DNA of 64,000 nucleotides from Rhizobium aethiopicum (GTDB lineage Bacteria > Pseudomonadota > Alphaproteobacteria > Rhizobiales > Rhizobiaceae): assembly GCF_900094625.1 (NCBI RefSeq), contig NZ_FMAJ01000001.1, positions 744,001 to 808,000 on the forward strand. Reading direction: 5' to 3'. Both the position numbers and the translations under genes were made by a program. This document shows positions 9,773 through 19,592 of this stretch, in pieces. Within the stretch, counting starts at the first letter, position 1; each line of letters starts with the position of its first letter. The notes beneath the pieces were generated by a model. The model had not been told where the DNA came from, searched no databases, and saw only the letters and a list, made by a program, of their open reading frames with translations.

Positions 9773-10477
9773 TCAATCTTCGGAGGCAGAGCGCGGTGCA
9801 AGCAACCCAAGTTCTTCCAGATCCATCTGGGTGATCGGATCCTCGTCCTCGGTCAATTCGTCGTTCATCGACGGTGAGGGAATATTGAAATTAGCCGGGA
9901 TACGGCCGGACAGCAGGCCCGCTCCCTTCAATTCTTCGAGGCCGGGCAGATCGCGCAATTCCTCCAAGCCGAAATGGTCGAGAAAATCGCGGGTCGTACC
10001 CAAAGTCACCGGCCGGCCCGGTGTGCGCCGGCGGCCGCGAAACCGCACCCAGCCGGCTTCCATCAGCACGTCGAGCGTGCCGCGTGAGGTCTGAACGCCG
10101 CGAATGTCCTCGATTTCGGCGCGCGTCACCGGCTGGTGATAGGCGATGATCGACAGCACTTCGAGTGCGGCGCGCGAAAGCTTCTTCACTTCATTGTCAT
10201 CGCGGCGGATGATGAAGGAGAGATCGGCGGCCGTGCGGAAAGCCCAGGCGCCCTCGATCTGCACAAGATTGACGCCCCGCAGCGCATATTGCTCCTTCAG
10301 GCGCAGCATGATCGCATGTACATTGGCGCTCCTAGGCAGCCGCTCGGCGATGAAGCCTTCTGAAACCGGCTGCGAGGAGGCGAAGACCAGCGCCTCGGCG
10401 ATGCGCTCAGCCTCGATCTCGGCCTGCAGGTCGCGGCCCTCCTCATCGAAATCCTCGTCGCCCTTCAGATCGATCAA
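9773..10477 (-). CDS. scpB: Segregation and condensation protein ScpB
   Basis: Winged-helix subunit that works with ScpA and SMC in chromosome condensation. It has 234 residues; the two-winged-helix core covers about residues 22-190, including the VLSIIAYHQPVTRAEIEDIRG signature. A conserved-type acidic C-terminal tail follows. The start is TTG at 10477, overlapping the scpA stop as TTGA (10474-10477), the same architecture as surE-pcm. The order scpA-scpB-tatABC is typical of alphaproteobacteria. Confidence 0.93.
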   Translation of the reverse strand: MIDLKGDEDFDEEGRDLQAEIEAERIAEALVFASSQPVSEGFIAERLPRSANVHAIMLRLKEQYALRGVNLVQIEGAWAFRTAADLSFIIRRDDNEVKKLSRAALEVLSIIAYHQPVTRAEIEDIRGVQTSRGTLDVLMEAGWVRFRGRRRTPGRPVTLGTTRDFLDHFGLEELRDLPGLEELKGAGLLSGRIPANFNIPSPSMNDELTEDEDPITQMDLEELGLLAPRSASED

Positions 10478-11331
10478 GCCGGCCGCTCCTGTTCCACCAC
10501 CTGCAGCGTCGCATGTTTCGGGCCGCGGCGCATATAGATCGGCTGAAAGGCGCCGTTCTGGCGGATTTCGAGCTTGCCCTCGCGCACCAGCTCCAGCGAA
10601 GCAGCAAAGGCGCTGGCGATCGCCGTGACGCGTTCTTCCGGCGCTGCTAGATAACGCAGCAGATAATGCTCCATTGCCGTCCAGTCACCGAATTCGCCGA
10701 TCATCTGCGTCAACAGCTCACGGGCATCGGTCAGTGACCAGACATTGCGCCTTTCGATCGTCACTTGGGTGACGGCATGGCGCTGGCGCAGCGCCGCATA
10801 GGCAGTCAGGAGATCGTAGAGGCTCGCCACATAAGCGGATTGCTGCCGATCGGGAATATGCTCGGGCGCGCCGCGGGCGAAGATATCGCGGCCGAGGCGA
10901 TTGCGGTTCACAAGGCCCTCCGCCGCCTGGCGCATGGCTTCGAGACGCTTCAGGCGGAAGGCGAGCGTTGCCGCCATCTCCTCGCCGGAAGGGCCGTCAT
11001 CCTTGACCTGCTGGGGAATGAGCAGTCGCGACTTGAGATAGGCAAGCCAGGCCGCCATGACGAGATAATCGGCGGCAAGCTCGATGCGGATGCGCCGGGC
11101 GCTTTCGACGAATTGCAGATATTGCTCGGCGAGCGCCAAGACGGAAATGCGCGACAGGTCGACCTTCTGATTGCGCGCGAGATAGAGCAGCAGGTCCAGC
11201 GGCCCTTCGAAGCCAGCGACGTCGATTACAAGCGCCGGCTCGTGGCTGGCGCGCTCGGCGCCGTTATCCTGCCACAGCTTGTCCATTGGCGTTGCCGCCT
11301 GCGGACGTTCCGTGCCCTTGACCGTGTTCAC
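10474..11331 (-). CDS. scpA: Segregation and condensation protein ScpA (kleisin)
   Basis: Kleisin subunit bridging the SMC heads. It has 285 residues with the family N-terminal motif FEGPLDLLLYLARNQKVDL (about 42-60) and helical C-terminal domain. The start is GTG at 11331, supported by an AGAGGAG sequence 6 nt upstream; the ATG at 11286 has no comparable ribosome site. It follows nagZ by 17 bp and overlaps scpB by 4 bp. Confidence 0.93.
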   Translation of the reverse strand: MNTVKGTERPQAATPMDKLWQDNGAERASHEPALVIDVAGFEGPLDLLLYLARNQKVDLSRISVLALAEQYLQFVESARRIRIELAADYLVMAAWLAYLKSRLLIPQQVKDDGPSGEEMAATLAFRLKRLEAMRQAAEGLVNRNRLGRDIFARGAPEHIPDRQQSAYVASLYDLLTAYAALRQRHAVTQVTIERRNVWSLTDARELLTQMIGEFGDWTAMEHYLLRYLAAPEERVTAIASAFAASLELVREGKLEIRQNGAFQPIYMRRGPKHATLQVVEQERPA

Positions 11332-11348
11332 ACCTTGCTCCTCTGCGA

Positions 11349-12362
11349 TCAGACCATCGCAAACATCGCCTCGAATTCCGCCCGCAATTCGGCTTCGTCA
11401 GCCATATCCGGCGCGGCGAAGCCTGCTTCTACCGCTTTTGCGCGGGCAAGCGACAGGCCGGCCAGCGGCGGAACATTTGCCACGACATCCAGCATCTCGT
11501 CCATATGGCCATTGCAATGCAGCACGATATCGCATCCGCCTGCAATGATATTCGCCGCCCTTTCACCGATCGTGCCGGAAAGCGCATTCATCGAGCTGTC
11601 GTCGGAAAGCAGCAGACCGTCAAAGCCGATGTGCTCACGGATGACGCCGTCGATCACCTTGCGCGAGGTCGTCGCCGGATTGTCCGGGTCGATAGCGGTG
11701 AAGACGAGATGGCAGGTCATTGCCATCAACTCGTGCTTCATCGCGATGAAGGGCCGGAAGTCGTGGGCCTCGAGCTCATCGCGGGCGACGGTGACGACAG
11801 GCAGCTCCAGATGTGAATCCGCGAAGCCGCGACCGTGGCCCGGCATATGCTTCATCACAGGCAGAAGGCCGCCGGCCCTCAGCCCTTCGCCAGCCGCCCG
11901 CCCCATGGCAATGACCGTATCGGGATCACCGCCATAGGCGCGGTCGCCTATGACGTTGCTGCTGCCTTCGACCGGCACGTCGAGCACCGGCAGGCAATCG
12001 ACATTGATGCCAAACTTCGAAAGGTCGAAGGCATGGAGGCGCGACATCACCCAAGCGGCGCGCAGCCCGAGTGACGGGTCGCGGCGATAAAGATCACCCA
12101 GCGCCTGACCCGCGGGATAGCGCGGCAGGACCGGTGGACGGATGCGCTGGACGCGACCGCCTTCCTGATCGATCAGCACCGGCGCATGCCAGCCGACGCT
12201 GTCACGCAATTCGGCGACGAGGTCGGCGATCTGCGATGCTTCGGAGATGTTGCGCCCGAAAAGGATGAAGCCCCAAGGTCGCTCGCCCCGGTAAAAGGCC
12301 TTCTCTTCGGAGGTGAGGGAAAGGCCGCTGCAGCCCAGGATCATCGCTTTTGATTCGGTCAT
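11349..12362 (-). CDS. nagZ: Beta-N-acetylhexosaminidase NagZ
   Basis: Glycoside hydrolase family 3 enzyme of cytoplasmic peptidoglycan recycling; removes GlcNAc from anhydro-muropeptides. ATG at 12362 gives 337 residues; a longer frame from 12521 runs into the SPOR-gene terminator and is rejected. The family motif KHMPGHG is at 171-177 and the nucleophile Asp in LLSDDSS is near residue 254-255. No signal peptide, consistent with a cytosolic enzyme. It is followed by scpA-scpB in the same orientation. Confidence 0.94.
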   Translation of the reverse strand: MTESKAMILGCSGLSLTSEEKAFYRGERPWGFILFGRNISEASQIADLVAELRDSVGWHAPVLIDQEGGRVQRIRPPVLPRYPAGQALGDLYRRDPSLGLRAAWVMSRLHAFDLSKFGINVDCLPVLDVPVEGSSNVIGDRAYGGDPDTVIAMGRAAGEGLRAGGLLPVMKHMPGHGRGFADSHLELPVVTVARDELEAHDFRPFIAMKHELMAMTCHLVFTAIDPDNPATTSRKVIDGVIREHIGFDGLLLSDDSSMNALSGTIGERAANIIAGGCDIVLHCNGHMDEMLDVVANVPPLAGLSLARAKAVEAGFAAPDMADEAELRAEFEAMFAMV

Positions 12363-12417
12363 GTGAGAATCATAGACACCGCCCCGCCAAATGCGAGCGA
12401 GCCCGGCCACGATGCAC

Positions 12418-12456
12418 AAAAAAGAGCGGCGCGCCCGACCCGGGCCCGCCGCTCTT
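12418..12456 (-). terminator. Intrinsic terminator after the SPOR gene
   Basis: Two perfect 10-bp arms (12422-12431 and 12447-12456) followed on the minus strand by a run of six T. It separates the SPOR-domain gene from nagZ. Confidence 0.85.
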
Positions 12457-12472
12457 CTATAGCGATCTGCAG

Positions 12473-15400
12473 TTACCGGGAGATCAGGCAGCTTCCACCC
12501 GCGGCACGATACTTCTCGCACAGTGCTGCGGCCTCGTCCTTGGAGCCGACCGGGATGCGGACACGGTAGAAAGTGCCCTTGCCGGCAATATCGGCCCTGC
12601 GGATCTCATGGGCGCGGCCACCGAGCACGCCGGCAAATTTCTTCGACAGGTTGGCATAGGATTTATTGGCCTCATCCTCCGATGGCAGCGAAGCGATCTG
12701 CAGGCCGTAGCTGCCGGCGGCTGCGGCCTGCGGCGGCTGGGCGGCGGCCGGCGTTGCGGAGGCGACCTGCGTCGGCTGCTGTGCGGGCGTGCGCACATTG
12801 CCCTTCTCGGTGACGGTGCCGACGACGTTGACCGGCTGATCGACCGGGCGGGCGATCGGAACCGGGGCGGTATCGGCGATCGTCGTCGTCTTGACCGGGC
12901 GTACCGGCGCATCGGCCGGCGCAGGAGTTGCCGCCTGCACATCGGCAGTTGCTGCAGGCAACGGCTGTGCCGGCGCGATTTCGACAGGTGCTGCTGAACG
13001 CGCATCGGCCGAGGCAACCTCAGCACTTGCCGGGAAGCTCGCAGCCGTTCCGGCAACCGGCGGCGCGATCGGGGCCGATGACGCCGTCGGGGCAGACTGC
13101 GCCGTCACCGGCGGCTGGGCAGACGGCATCGGCTGGGCCGGCTGGTCGACGGGCGCCGGTTCCTCACGGGCAACCAGGGTGCCGTCAGGCTTGACGATCA
13201 TCGTGCGGACCTTGCGCGGCGACACGGACGGCGTCTTGTCGGCGTCGCTTGCGGAAGCGTCGTCGGCGCTGGCTTGGTTCGGCAGCAGACGCGGATCCTC
13301 CGTCTCACCAACAGCGGTCGGCGTCACGCGACCGTCGACGCCGACGTTCTCGTCATCCTCCGGCAAGGCCTCCGGCGTCAACGTGCGCTGGACGACATCG
13401 ACAGGCGCCTCGTCCGAGGAGACGAGCGCCTTCTGCTTCGGCTCCTCGGCAGAACCCGCTACGCGGTCATAGACGGCCTTATCCTGGTTCGGAACCGTCT
13501 TGCCGCCAGGATTTTCCGGAACGACCTTGACCGGCGCCTTATCGGCAGTGATCACGCGCGGCTCGCCGGACGCGATAATACCAAGTCCTTCGCCGTTCCA
13601 GACGGAGGAATAGACGCCATAACCGACGCCGGCGAAGACCACCAGCACCACGGCCCCGGCAAGCAGCCGGCGCATCGACCGGGCGCGGCTGAAATCAGCG
13701 GCCTGGCTTGCCGACTCGATGTGGACCTCGGAAGTCTCGCGGCGCTCAACCGGCTCGCGCACGCTGCGGCGGAAATCCTCCTCCAGCGCCCGTTCGAAAT
13801 CATCGAGACCGTCGGCAATGGTCGGCTTGGCCGGCTTTGCCACAGCGGCAGCCATATTACGGGCGGGCGCCGCCGTCTCGCGCGGCTTGGCCGGCTCGAA
13901 GAAGCTCGCGATCTCGGCGTCGAGATCGAAATCGAAATCCGCGGCTTTCGCGACCGGAGCGGGCTGCTCGACCGGCGGCAGCGCCGGCACGTGCATGTCA
14001 TCCACTGTCTCCGGACGATCCTCGGGATCGGAGATCATCGCCGGATCGAACGGTAGGTCTTCGGTTGATTCAGCCGCAGACGCCTCTGCGGCAGGCGCCC
14101 GGTTGAAAGCCGGAGCCGGAGCGGGCTCTCGGGCCTGCGGCTCGGCGATAAAGGCCGGTGCGGGCCGGGCCGGCGCAGCGGCCTGCGAGCGCTCAGGCGC
14201 TGCCTGCTGAGACGCGGGCGGTGCCGGCTCTGCCTTTGGCTGCGGCGCAGGCTCGGCTGCTTCGGTGAAATCGAGATCGGCAAGTTCCAGCTCGATGCCG
14301 GCTAGATCCAATTCGAAATCGTGGCCGGCGAAGGGATCATCGGCTTCCGACGCCGGCTGCGGCGCCCGTGAATATGCGGTTGTGGCAGGCTGGGCCGGGG
14401 TGATCTCGGCAGGCTGTAGCGCGACCGGACTAGCGGCTTCGACAGCAAACGCTGGAACGCTTTCGATCGGAGCTGTGACGACCGGTGCAGCAGAGACCGA
14501 CGCGGGCGCGACCGCTTCGGGCTGAACCGGTGCGGCGACCACGGTGGCGGCGGGCGCGGCTTCGATGGAGGCGGACTGCGGCGAAACAGGCGCGAGATTG
14601 GCGCGCTGCAATACCGGATGGGGCACGGGATAACGCGAGACGTCGGCCAGCAGGTCGTCGAGATCGAACGTGCCGGCGGTGTGCGGCACTTCAGGCACGA
14701 CTTCGGTCAGGGCCGCATCGGCATGAATATCGCCCTCGATGGCAGCCGCGAGATCGAAACCGGCTTCGGAGCTGAACTCTTCCAGCTCGTCTTCGACTTC
14801 AACGAATTCATCGGCTTCGGCAATTTCTTGTGGCGCAACCGCCTCGTCGTGGCGATCGAGCTCAGCGGGAAAACCAAACGAGGGCGATGCGGATTGGAAC
14901 TCATCGGGAGCTTCGACGGCAGCGATGGGAGCCGGCTGCTCGATCACGAGCTCCGGCTCTGCCGGGGCAGGATCGACAAGCGCTGGTTCAACCGCCGGAT
15001 CGGCGGCTGCTTCGGCCATCGGATCGGCGGCTGTTTCAGTCACAGGCGCGGCGGTCACTTCGGCGACAGGTTCGACTGCAGCGACCGGCGGAACCGCCGG
15101 CTGCTCGCGTTTCGGCGCGTGGAAATTCGCAAGCGGCAACCTGATGCTGGCGGCCGACCATTGCGGCGCCTTGGCGGGCTGCGCCAAAGAAGAGACCGGC
15201 GCTGCTCCGATCGACAATTCGAGTTCCTCGATTAGATCGCGGGCGCCGCCGAAAGCAGTCTGGACCGGCGCTTCGGGAGCAGGATCGACAGAAAGCGGCA
15301 GCGGATCGGCCGCCCAGTCGGCGGCAGCGTCCCACTCTCCTGCAGGGGGCTCGGCAGAACCTTCTGCGGCAACGGGATCAACGGAGACTGGTGCCGGAAC

Positions 15401-15712
15401 ATCCACGCTTACGGCAGCGGGCGAAACATCGAGAACGGGCTCGACATAATCTTCGGGGGTGATCTCGTCAGAGATCGGCTCGGCCGGCCGGTCCAGTTCG
15501 CCAAGCGGACGCGGCGAATCGTAACGGTCGAACTCGCGCCCGAGTTCGTCTTCAAGATTGAAGGCGGGTTCGCGGCGCGCGGCCTCGGTCACTGTATTTG
15601 CTGCAACACGCGGTTCGAAGCCGACGATACGGGCAAGTTCGGCCAACGGATCGTCGTCAGCAAACAGATCGTCTTTTCCGCGCGTATCATACGCAAGTTG
15701 TTTCTCAGCCAT
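12473..15712 (-). CDS. Large SPOR-domain membrane protein
   Basis: Predicted bitopic inner-membrane protein binding denuded peptidoglycan at the septum. ATG at 15712 (MAEKQLAYDTRGK) gives 1079 residues. A very long acidic, Ala/Pro/Glu-rich cytoplasmic region (about 1-670) is followed by one membrane helix at about 677-700 (LLAGAVVLVVFAGVGYGVYSS). After a low-complexity periplasmic stretch comes the C-terminal SPOR domain (about 1000-1079, YGLQIASLPSEDEANKSY onward, ending in a Cys-containing loop). Its place between argS and nagZ is typical of rhizobia. The SPOR call is firm; the role of the cytoplasmic half is unknown. Confidence 0.88.
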   Translation of the reverse strand: MAEKQLAYDTRGKDDLFADDDPLAELARIVGFEPRVAANTVTEAARREPAFNLEDELGREFDRYDSPRPLGELDRPAEPISDEITPEDYVEPVLDVSPAAVSVDVPAPVSVDPVAAEGSAEPPAGEWDAAADWAADPLPLSVDPAPEAPVQTAFGGARDLIEELELSIGAAPVSSLAQPAKAPQWSAASIRLPLANFHAPKREQPAVPPVAAVEPVAEVTAAPVTETAADPMAEAAADPAVEPALVDPAPAEPELVIEQPAPIAAVEAPDEFQSASPSFGFPAELDRHDEAVAPQEIAEADEFVEVEDELEEFSSEAGFDLAAAIEGDIHADAALTEVVPEVPHTAGTFDLDDLLADVSRYPVPHPVLQRANLAPVSPQSASIEAAPAATVVAAPVQPEAVAPASVSAAPVVTAPIESVPAFAVEAASPVALQPAEITPAQPATTAYSRAPQPASEADDPFAGHDFELDLAGIELELADLDFTEAAEPAPQPKAEPAPPASQQAAPERSQAAAPARPAPAFIAEPQAREPAPAPAFNRAPAAEASAAESTEDLPFDPAMISDPEDRPETVDDMHVPALPPVEQPAPVAKAADFDFDLDAEIASFFEPAKPRETAAPARNMAAAVAKPAKPTIADGLDDFERALEEDFRRSVREPVERRETSEVHIESASQAADFSRARSMRRLLAGAVVLVVFAGVGYGVYSSVWNGEGLGIIASGEPRVITADKAPVKVVPENPGGKTVPNQDKAVYDRVAGSAEEPKQKALVSSDEAPVDVVQRTLTPEALPEDDENVGVDGRVTPTAVGETEDPRLLPNQASADDASASDADKTPSVSPRKVRTMIVKPDGTLVAREEPAPVDQPAQPMPSAQPPVTAQSAPTASSAPIAPPVAGTAASFPASAEVASADARSAAPVEIAPAQPLPAATADVQAATPAPADAPVRPVKTTTIADTAPVPIARPVDQPVNVVGTVTEKGNVRTPAQQPTQVASATPAAAQPPQAAAAGSYGLQIASLPSEDEANKSYANLSKKFAGVLGGRAHEIRRADIAGKGTFYRVRIPVGSKDEAAALCEKYRAAGGSCLISR

Positions 15713-15773
15713 GCCTATCCCACTCGCAAACGCCAACGCTCAAATGCCAGCGCATTGTGGGGAAATGGTGACG

Positions 15774-17531
15774 TTATCGCATTTCGTCAGGTGCGGCAGT
15801 GCCTGTAATGGCAAGTCCCGACTTCAAAACCGACGCGACAGCGTACACCAGCCCAAGTCTGGCAATACTTGATTCTCGGTTTTTATCATTAACAAATCGT
15901 AATTCCGGCTGATCTTTACCTTTGTTCCAATGAGCATGGAACGAACTTGCGAGGTCGTAGAGGTAAAAAGCGAGGCGATGCGGCTCCTGCGACTGGGCTG
16001 CCGCCTCGACGATACGCGGGAATTCGGCAAGCTTGGCGACAAGCTGCAATTCGGCCGGATCGCCAATGCCAGCAACGGCTTTAGCAAGATCCTCGGGCGA
16101 AACGTCGAGGCCGGGGAAAGCCTCCCTCGCCTGCCGGAAGACCGACATGCAGCGGGCATGCGCATACTGCACATAAAAAACCGGATTGTCCTTCGATTGC
16201 TCCGTCACTTTGGCGAAATCGAAGTCGAGCGGCTCGGAATTTTTACGATAGAGCATCATGAAGCGGACCGAATCACGTCCGACTTCCTCGACGACGTCCC
16301 GAAGCGTGACGAAATCGCCGGAGCGCTTCGACATCTTCACCGGCTCACCGTTGCGGTAAAGCTTGACGAGCTGGCAGAGCAGCACCGTCAGCTTCGCCTT
16401 GCCGTCTGAAACGCCGCGTGCAACCGCTTCCAGCCGCTTGACGTAGCCGCCATGGTCGGCGCCGAGCACATAGATCATCTCGTCGAAACCACGATCGAAC
16501 TTATTCTTGAAGTAGGCGACGTCAGCGGCGAAATAGGTGTAGGAGCCGTCCGACTTGATCAGCGGCCGATCCATGTCGTCGCCCACCTCGGTCGAGCGGA
16601 ACAGCGTCTGCTCGCGATCTTCCCAGTCTTCGGGAAGCTGACCCTTCGGCGGCGGCAGCGTGCCCTTGTAGACGTAGCCCTTGAAGGTCAGGTCGTTGAT
16701 CGCCGTGCGGATGGCCGCCGCTCCATTAGCATGCAGGGCGCGCTCGGAAAAGAAAATGTCGTGATGGACGTTCAGCGCCGCCAGATCTTCGCGGATCATG
16801 ACCATCATCGCCTCGATGGTGCGATCCTTGACGATCGGCATCCATTGCTCTTCCGGCATATTGTGCAGCCGCACGCCGTAGTCGGCGGCAAGCGACTGGC
16901 CGACCGGCACGAGATAGTCACCCGGATAGAGACCGGAAGGAATCTCGCCGATCCTTTCGCCGAGCGCTTCTCGATAGCGCAGGAAGACCGAGCGGGCTAG
17001 CACGTCGATCTGCGAGCCGGCGTCGTTGATGTAATATTCCTTCTCGACGCCGTAGCCGGCAAAGGCGAGCAGGTTGGCGAGCGCGTCGCCGACGACGGCG
17101 CCGCGGCAATGGCCGACATGCATCGGGCCGGTCGGATTGGCCGAGACATATTCGACGTTGACCTTCCGGCCATCACCGAGGGTCGAGCGGCCATAGTCGG
17201 TGCCTGCGCCGATGATCGAGGCCAGCAGCCGCTGCCAATAACCGACGGCGAGACGGATGTTGATGAAGCCGGGACCTGCGACCGAGACATCGGCGACGTC
17301 GGCATCCTCCTTCAGCTTGACGATGATGACGTCTGCAAGGGCGCGAGGATTGGTCCCGAGCGGTTTTGCCAGCACCATCGCGGCGTTGGTCGCAACGTCG
17401 CCATGGCTCGCATCGCGCGGCGGTTCGACGGTGATGCGGCCGAAATCGAGCTCAGATCGCTTTTCCCTGACCAGATCGATCTGTTCAAGGGCGGTTTTGA
17501 TCCTGGCTTCGAAGTCGGTAAAAAGGTTCAT
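15774..17531 (-). CDS. argS: Arginyl-tRNA synthetase
   Basis: Class I synthetase charging tRNA-Arg. It has 585 residues with the HIGH-type motif HVGH at 138-141, the KMSKR loop near 397-401 and the C-terminal anticodon-binding helices ending in PDEMR. ATG at 17531. It lies 63 bp downstream of dgt and 61 bp upstream of the SPOR gene on the same strand. Confidence 0.96.
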   Translation of the reverse strand: MNLFTDFEARIKTALEQIDLVREKRSELDFGRITVEPPRDASHGDVATNAAMVLAKPLGTNPRALADVIIVKLKEDADVADVSVAGPGFINIRLAVGYWQRLLASIIGAGTDYGRSTLGDGRKVNVEYVSANPTGPMHVGHCRGAVVGDALANLLAFAGYGVEKEYYINDAGSQIDVLARSVFLRYREALGERIGEIPSGLYPGDYLVPVGQSLAADYGVRLHNMPEEQWMPIVKDRTIEAMMVMIREDLAALNVHHDIFFSERALHANGAAAIRTAINDLTFKGYVYKGTLPPPKGQLPEDWEDREQTLFRSTEVGDDMDRPLIKSDGSYTYFAADVAYFKNKFDRGFDEMIYVLGADHGGYVKRLEAVARGVSDGKAKLTVLLCQLVKLYRNGEPVKMSKRSGDFVTLRDVVEEVGRDSVRFMMLYRKNSEPLDFDFAKVTEQSKDNPVFYVQYAHARCMSVFRQAREAFPGLDVSPEDLAKAVAGIGDPAELQLVAKLAEFPRIVEAAAQSQEPHRLAFYLYDLASSFHAHWNKGKDQPELRFVNDKNRESSIARLGLVYAVASVLKSGLAITGTAAPDEMR

Positions 17532-17594
17532 CGCACTCTTCCATGCATAGGCTGTGCCAAAGGCTGAAATCGGCCTTCGGCGGGCGACCGCTGC

Positions 17595-18812
17595 CTATCG
17601 CAAATCCGGAGTGTGGTCAAACAATCGCCTGTGGGCACTGATCGCATAAGTGTCCGTCATGCCGGCGAGATAGTCGCCGACATGGCGAGCTTTCGGCGCG
17701 ACGGACAGCCCGGCGATATGATCGACCCAGTAATGGCTCTGCATCTCCTTCGGATTGGCCATATAGGCCGCAAAGAGATCTGTGACGATCTGGGCAGCAC
17801 CGGCCCGAATGCGCATGATATCGGGATTGCGGTAGATGCGCTTGAAAAGCATCGCCTTGATCTGCCTGTCGGTTTCGGCCATCTCTTCGGAAAAAGTGGC
17901 GATAACCCGGTCGGCGCCGCGGATGTCGGCTGCGCTCTCCGGACGAAGAACGGAAAGTCGCTGCTGCGCAACGCCGATGACGTCCTCGACCATGCGGGTA
18001 ATCTGACGGCGCATGATCTCGTGGGTGAAGCGACTGGGCTCCAGATGCGGATACCGTCCCCTCACCTCGGACATCAGCCCGGCAAGAAAAGGGATTTCCT
18101 CCAGCATCTCGAAGCTCAGATAGCCGGAGCGCAGGCCGTCGTCGATATCGTGGGTGTTATAGGCGATGTCGTCGGCAATCGCCGCGACCTGGGCTTCCAG
18201 GCTGGCAAAAGTCGCGAGTTCCAGATCGTGCAGTTCGCAATAATCGAGGATCGGCTGCGGAACCGGGCCGCGCGTGCCCGCACCCTCCGGCGTCAGCAGC
18301 GGACCATTGTGCTTGACGAGACCTTCGAGGCTTTCCCAAGTCAGGTTGATGCCGTCGAATTCGGCATAACGCCGCTCCAGCTTGGTCACGATGCGCAATG
18401 ATTGTGCATTGTGGTCGAAGCCACCATAGGGCAGCAGCACCTCGTGCAGCGCATCCTCGCCGGTATGGCCGAACGGCGTATGGCCGAAATCGTGGACGAG
18501 CGCCACGCCTTCGGCCAGGTCCTCGTCGAGTTTCAGGGCGCGGGCAAGCGCACGGGCGATCTGCGCCACCTCGATCGTATGGGTCAGCCGGGTGCGGTAG
18601 TGGTCGCCATCCTGGGCAATGAAGACCTGGGTCTTGTGCTTAAGCCGGCGGAAAGCCGTCGTGTGGACGATACGGTCGCGGTCGCGTTGGAAATCGGAGC
18701 GCGTCGGGCTGCCGTCTTCCGGATAGAGACGCCCACGCGTCGTCCACGGGTCTGCCGCATAGACCGCTCTTTCGCTGCCGCCGAAACCTAAAACCCGCCT
18801 GTCAATCGTCAT
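17595..18812 (-). CDS. dgt: dGTPase-like HD-domain triphosphohydrolase
   Basis: Hydrolyses dNTPs to nucleoside and tripolyphosphate, in nucleotide pool control. It has 405 residues. The HD metal site is visible as [16 protein letters not shown] and [13 protein letters not shown], with further ligands in [13 protein letters not shown]. It belongs to the shorter dGTPase-like subfamily (type 2 of about 400 residues). ATG at 18812. It is divergent from erpA (220-bp shared upstream region) and precedes argS. Confidence 0.92.
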   Translation of the reverse strand: MTIDRRVLGFGGSERAVYAADPWTTRGRLYPEDGSPTRSDFQRDRDRIVHTTAFRRLKHKTQVFIAQDGDHYRTRLTHTIEVAQIARALARALKLDEDLAEGVALVHDFGHTPFGHTGEDALHEVLLPYGGFDHNAQSLRIVTKLERRYAEFDGINLTWESLEGLVKHNGPLLTPEGAGTRGPVPQPILDYCELHDLELATFASLEAQVAAIADDIAYNTHDIDDGLRSGYLSFEMLEEIPFLAGLMSEVRGRYPHLEPSRFTHEIMRRQITRMVEDVIGVAQQRLSVLRPESAADIRGADRVIATFSEEMAETDRQIKAMLFKRIYRNPDIMRIRAGAAQIVTDLFAAYMANPKEMQSHYWVDHIAGLSVAPKARHVGDYLAGMTDTYAISAHRRLFDHTPDLR

Positions 18813-19034
18813 TCTTCACCGTCATTCTGCCTGTTGCCGCATCTGCCCATTGACGCCGCTTTGCCCTGTTCATACCTATAGCCTGATGAAACGGCAAAGA
18901 GGCGCTCGCACGCGCACTTCGGCGCCTCATGGCCTTTTCGCGAAGATCATGCTAAGTTCCTTTGATATCAGGCATTTGAACATTTCAGTGCCGAAACTCA
19001 TTCTCTCCGGATCTTGACCCCGGCAGGAGGAAAT

Positions 19035-19367
19035 ATGACGGATACGAGTGTAACCCTTTCGGATGCCGCGGCAAAGCGCATCGCCGCGATCGTCGGTGCG
19101 GAGGCCGGCAAAAGCGCGTTGCGCGTTTCGGTTGAAGGCGGCGGCTGTTCGGGCTTTTCCTATAAGTTCGATCTTGCCGACGGCGCTGGTGAAGACGACG
19201 TCGTCGTCGAAAAGAATGACGCCAAAGTGCTGATCGACAGCCTGTCGCTCGTGTATATGGCAGGCTCCGAGATTGACTTCGTCGACAATCTGCTTGGTCA
19301 ATCCTTCCAGATCAAGAATCCCAATGCGGTGGCGAGCTGCGGCTGCGGCACCAGCTTCTCGATCTGA
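19035..19367 (+). CDS. erpA: A-type iron-sulfur cluster insertion protein
   Basis: Scaffold or carrier delivering Fe-S clusters to apoproteins. ATG at 19035 has AGGAGG 6 nt upstream; 110 residues, the family length. The three cluster-binding cysteines are present: Cys38 (GGGCSGF) and Cys102/Cys104 (SCGCGTSF). ErpA, IscA and SufA are hard to separate by sequence; ErpA is chosen because it stands alone beside dgt rather than in a suf operon. Confidence 0.88.
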   Translation: MTDTSVTLSDAAAKRIAAIVGAEAGKSALRVSVEGGGCSGFSYKFDLADGAGEDDVVVEKNDAKVLIDSLSLVYMAGSEIDFVDNLLGQSFQIKNPNAVASCGCGTSFSI

Positions 19368-19397
19368 ACATCTCAACGCAGAGCGTTATCCCCATCG

Positions 19398-19427
19398 AAC
19401 CGGCCGAAGAATTGCTTCCGGCCGGTT
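19398..19427 (+). terminator. Hairpin downstream of erpA
   Basis: Perfect 8-bp GC-rich arms (19398-19405 and 19420-19427) followed by TAT and a weak T-rich stretch, 30 bp after the erpA stop codon. Confidence 0.6.
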
Positions 19428-19469
19428 TATCGTCTTGTCCGGCGACGAAAGACCGCGATAAAAGAAGCG

Positions 19470-19575
19470 CGCTAAAGCGCGTCGCGATCTATTAGATTCG
19501 CTGCGCTTTAGCTCTTTGGTTTTGCGCATGTCGTCATCGCAAAACCGCGGCACACCTTTGCGCGACACGCTGAGA
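19470..19575. repeat. Rhizobial extragenic mosaic repeat (RIME-like), two-hairpin type
   Basis: Two consecutive inverted repeats fill the erpA-xth gap: GCTAAAGCGC/GCGCTTTAGC (19471-19480, 19503-19512) and GGTTTTGCG/CGCAAAACC (19518-19526, 19538-19546). The ordering, including the CGCGTCGCGATCT and GCATGTCGT segments between arms, matches an element I recognise from many Rhizobium and Agrobacterium intergenic regions. The identification is from memory and needs a database check. Confidence 0.65.
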
Positions 19576-19592
19576 GCCAACAGGACGAAGAG

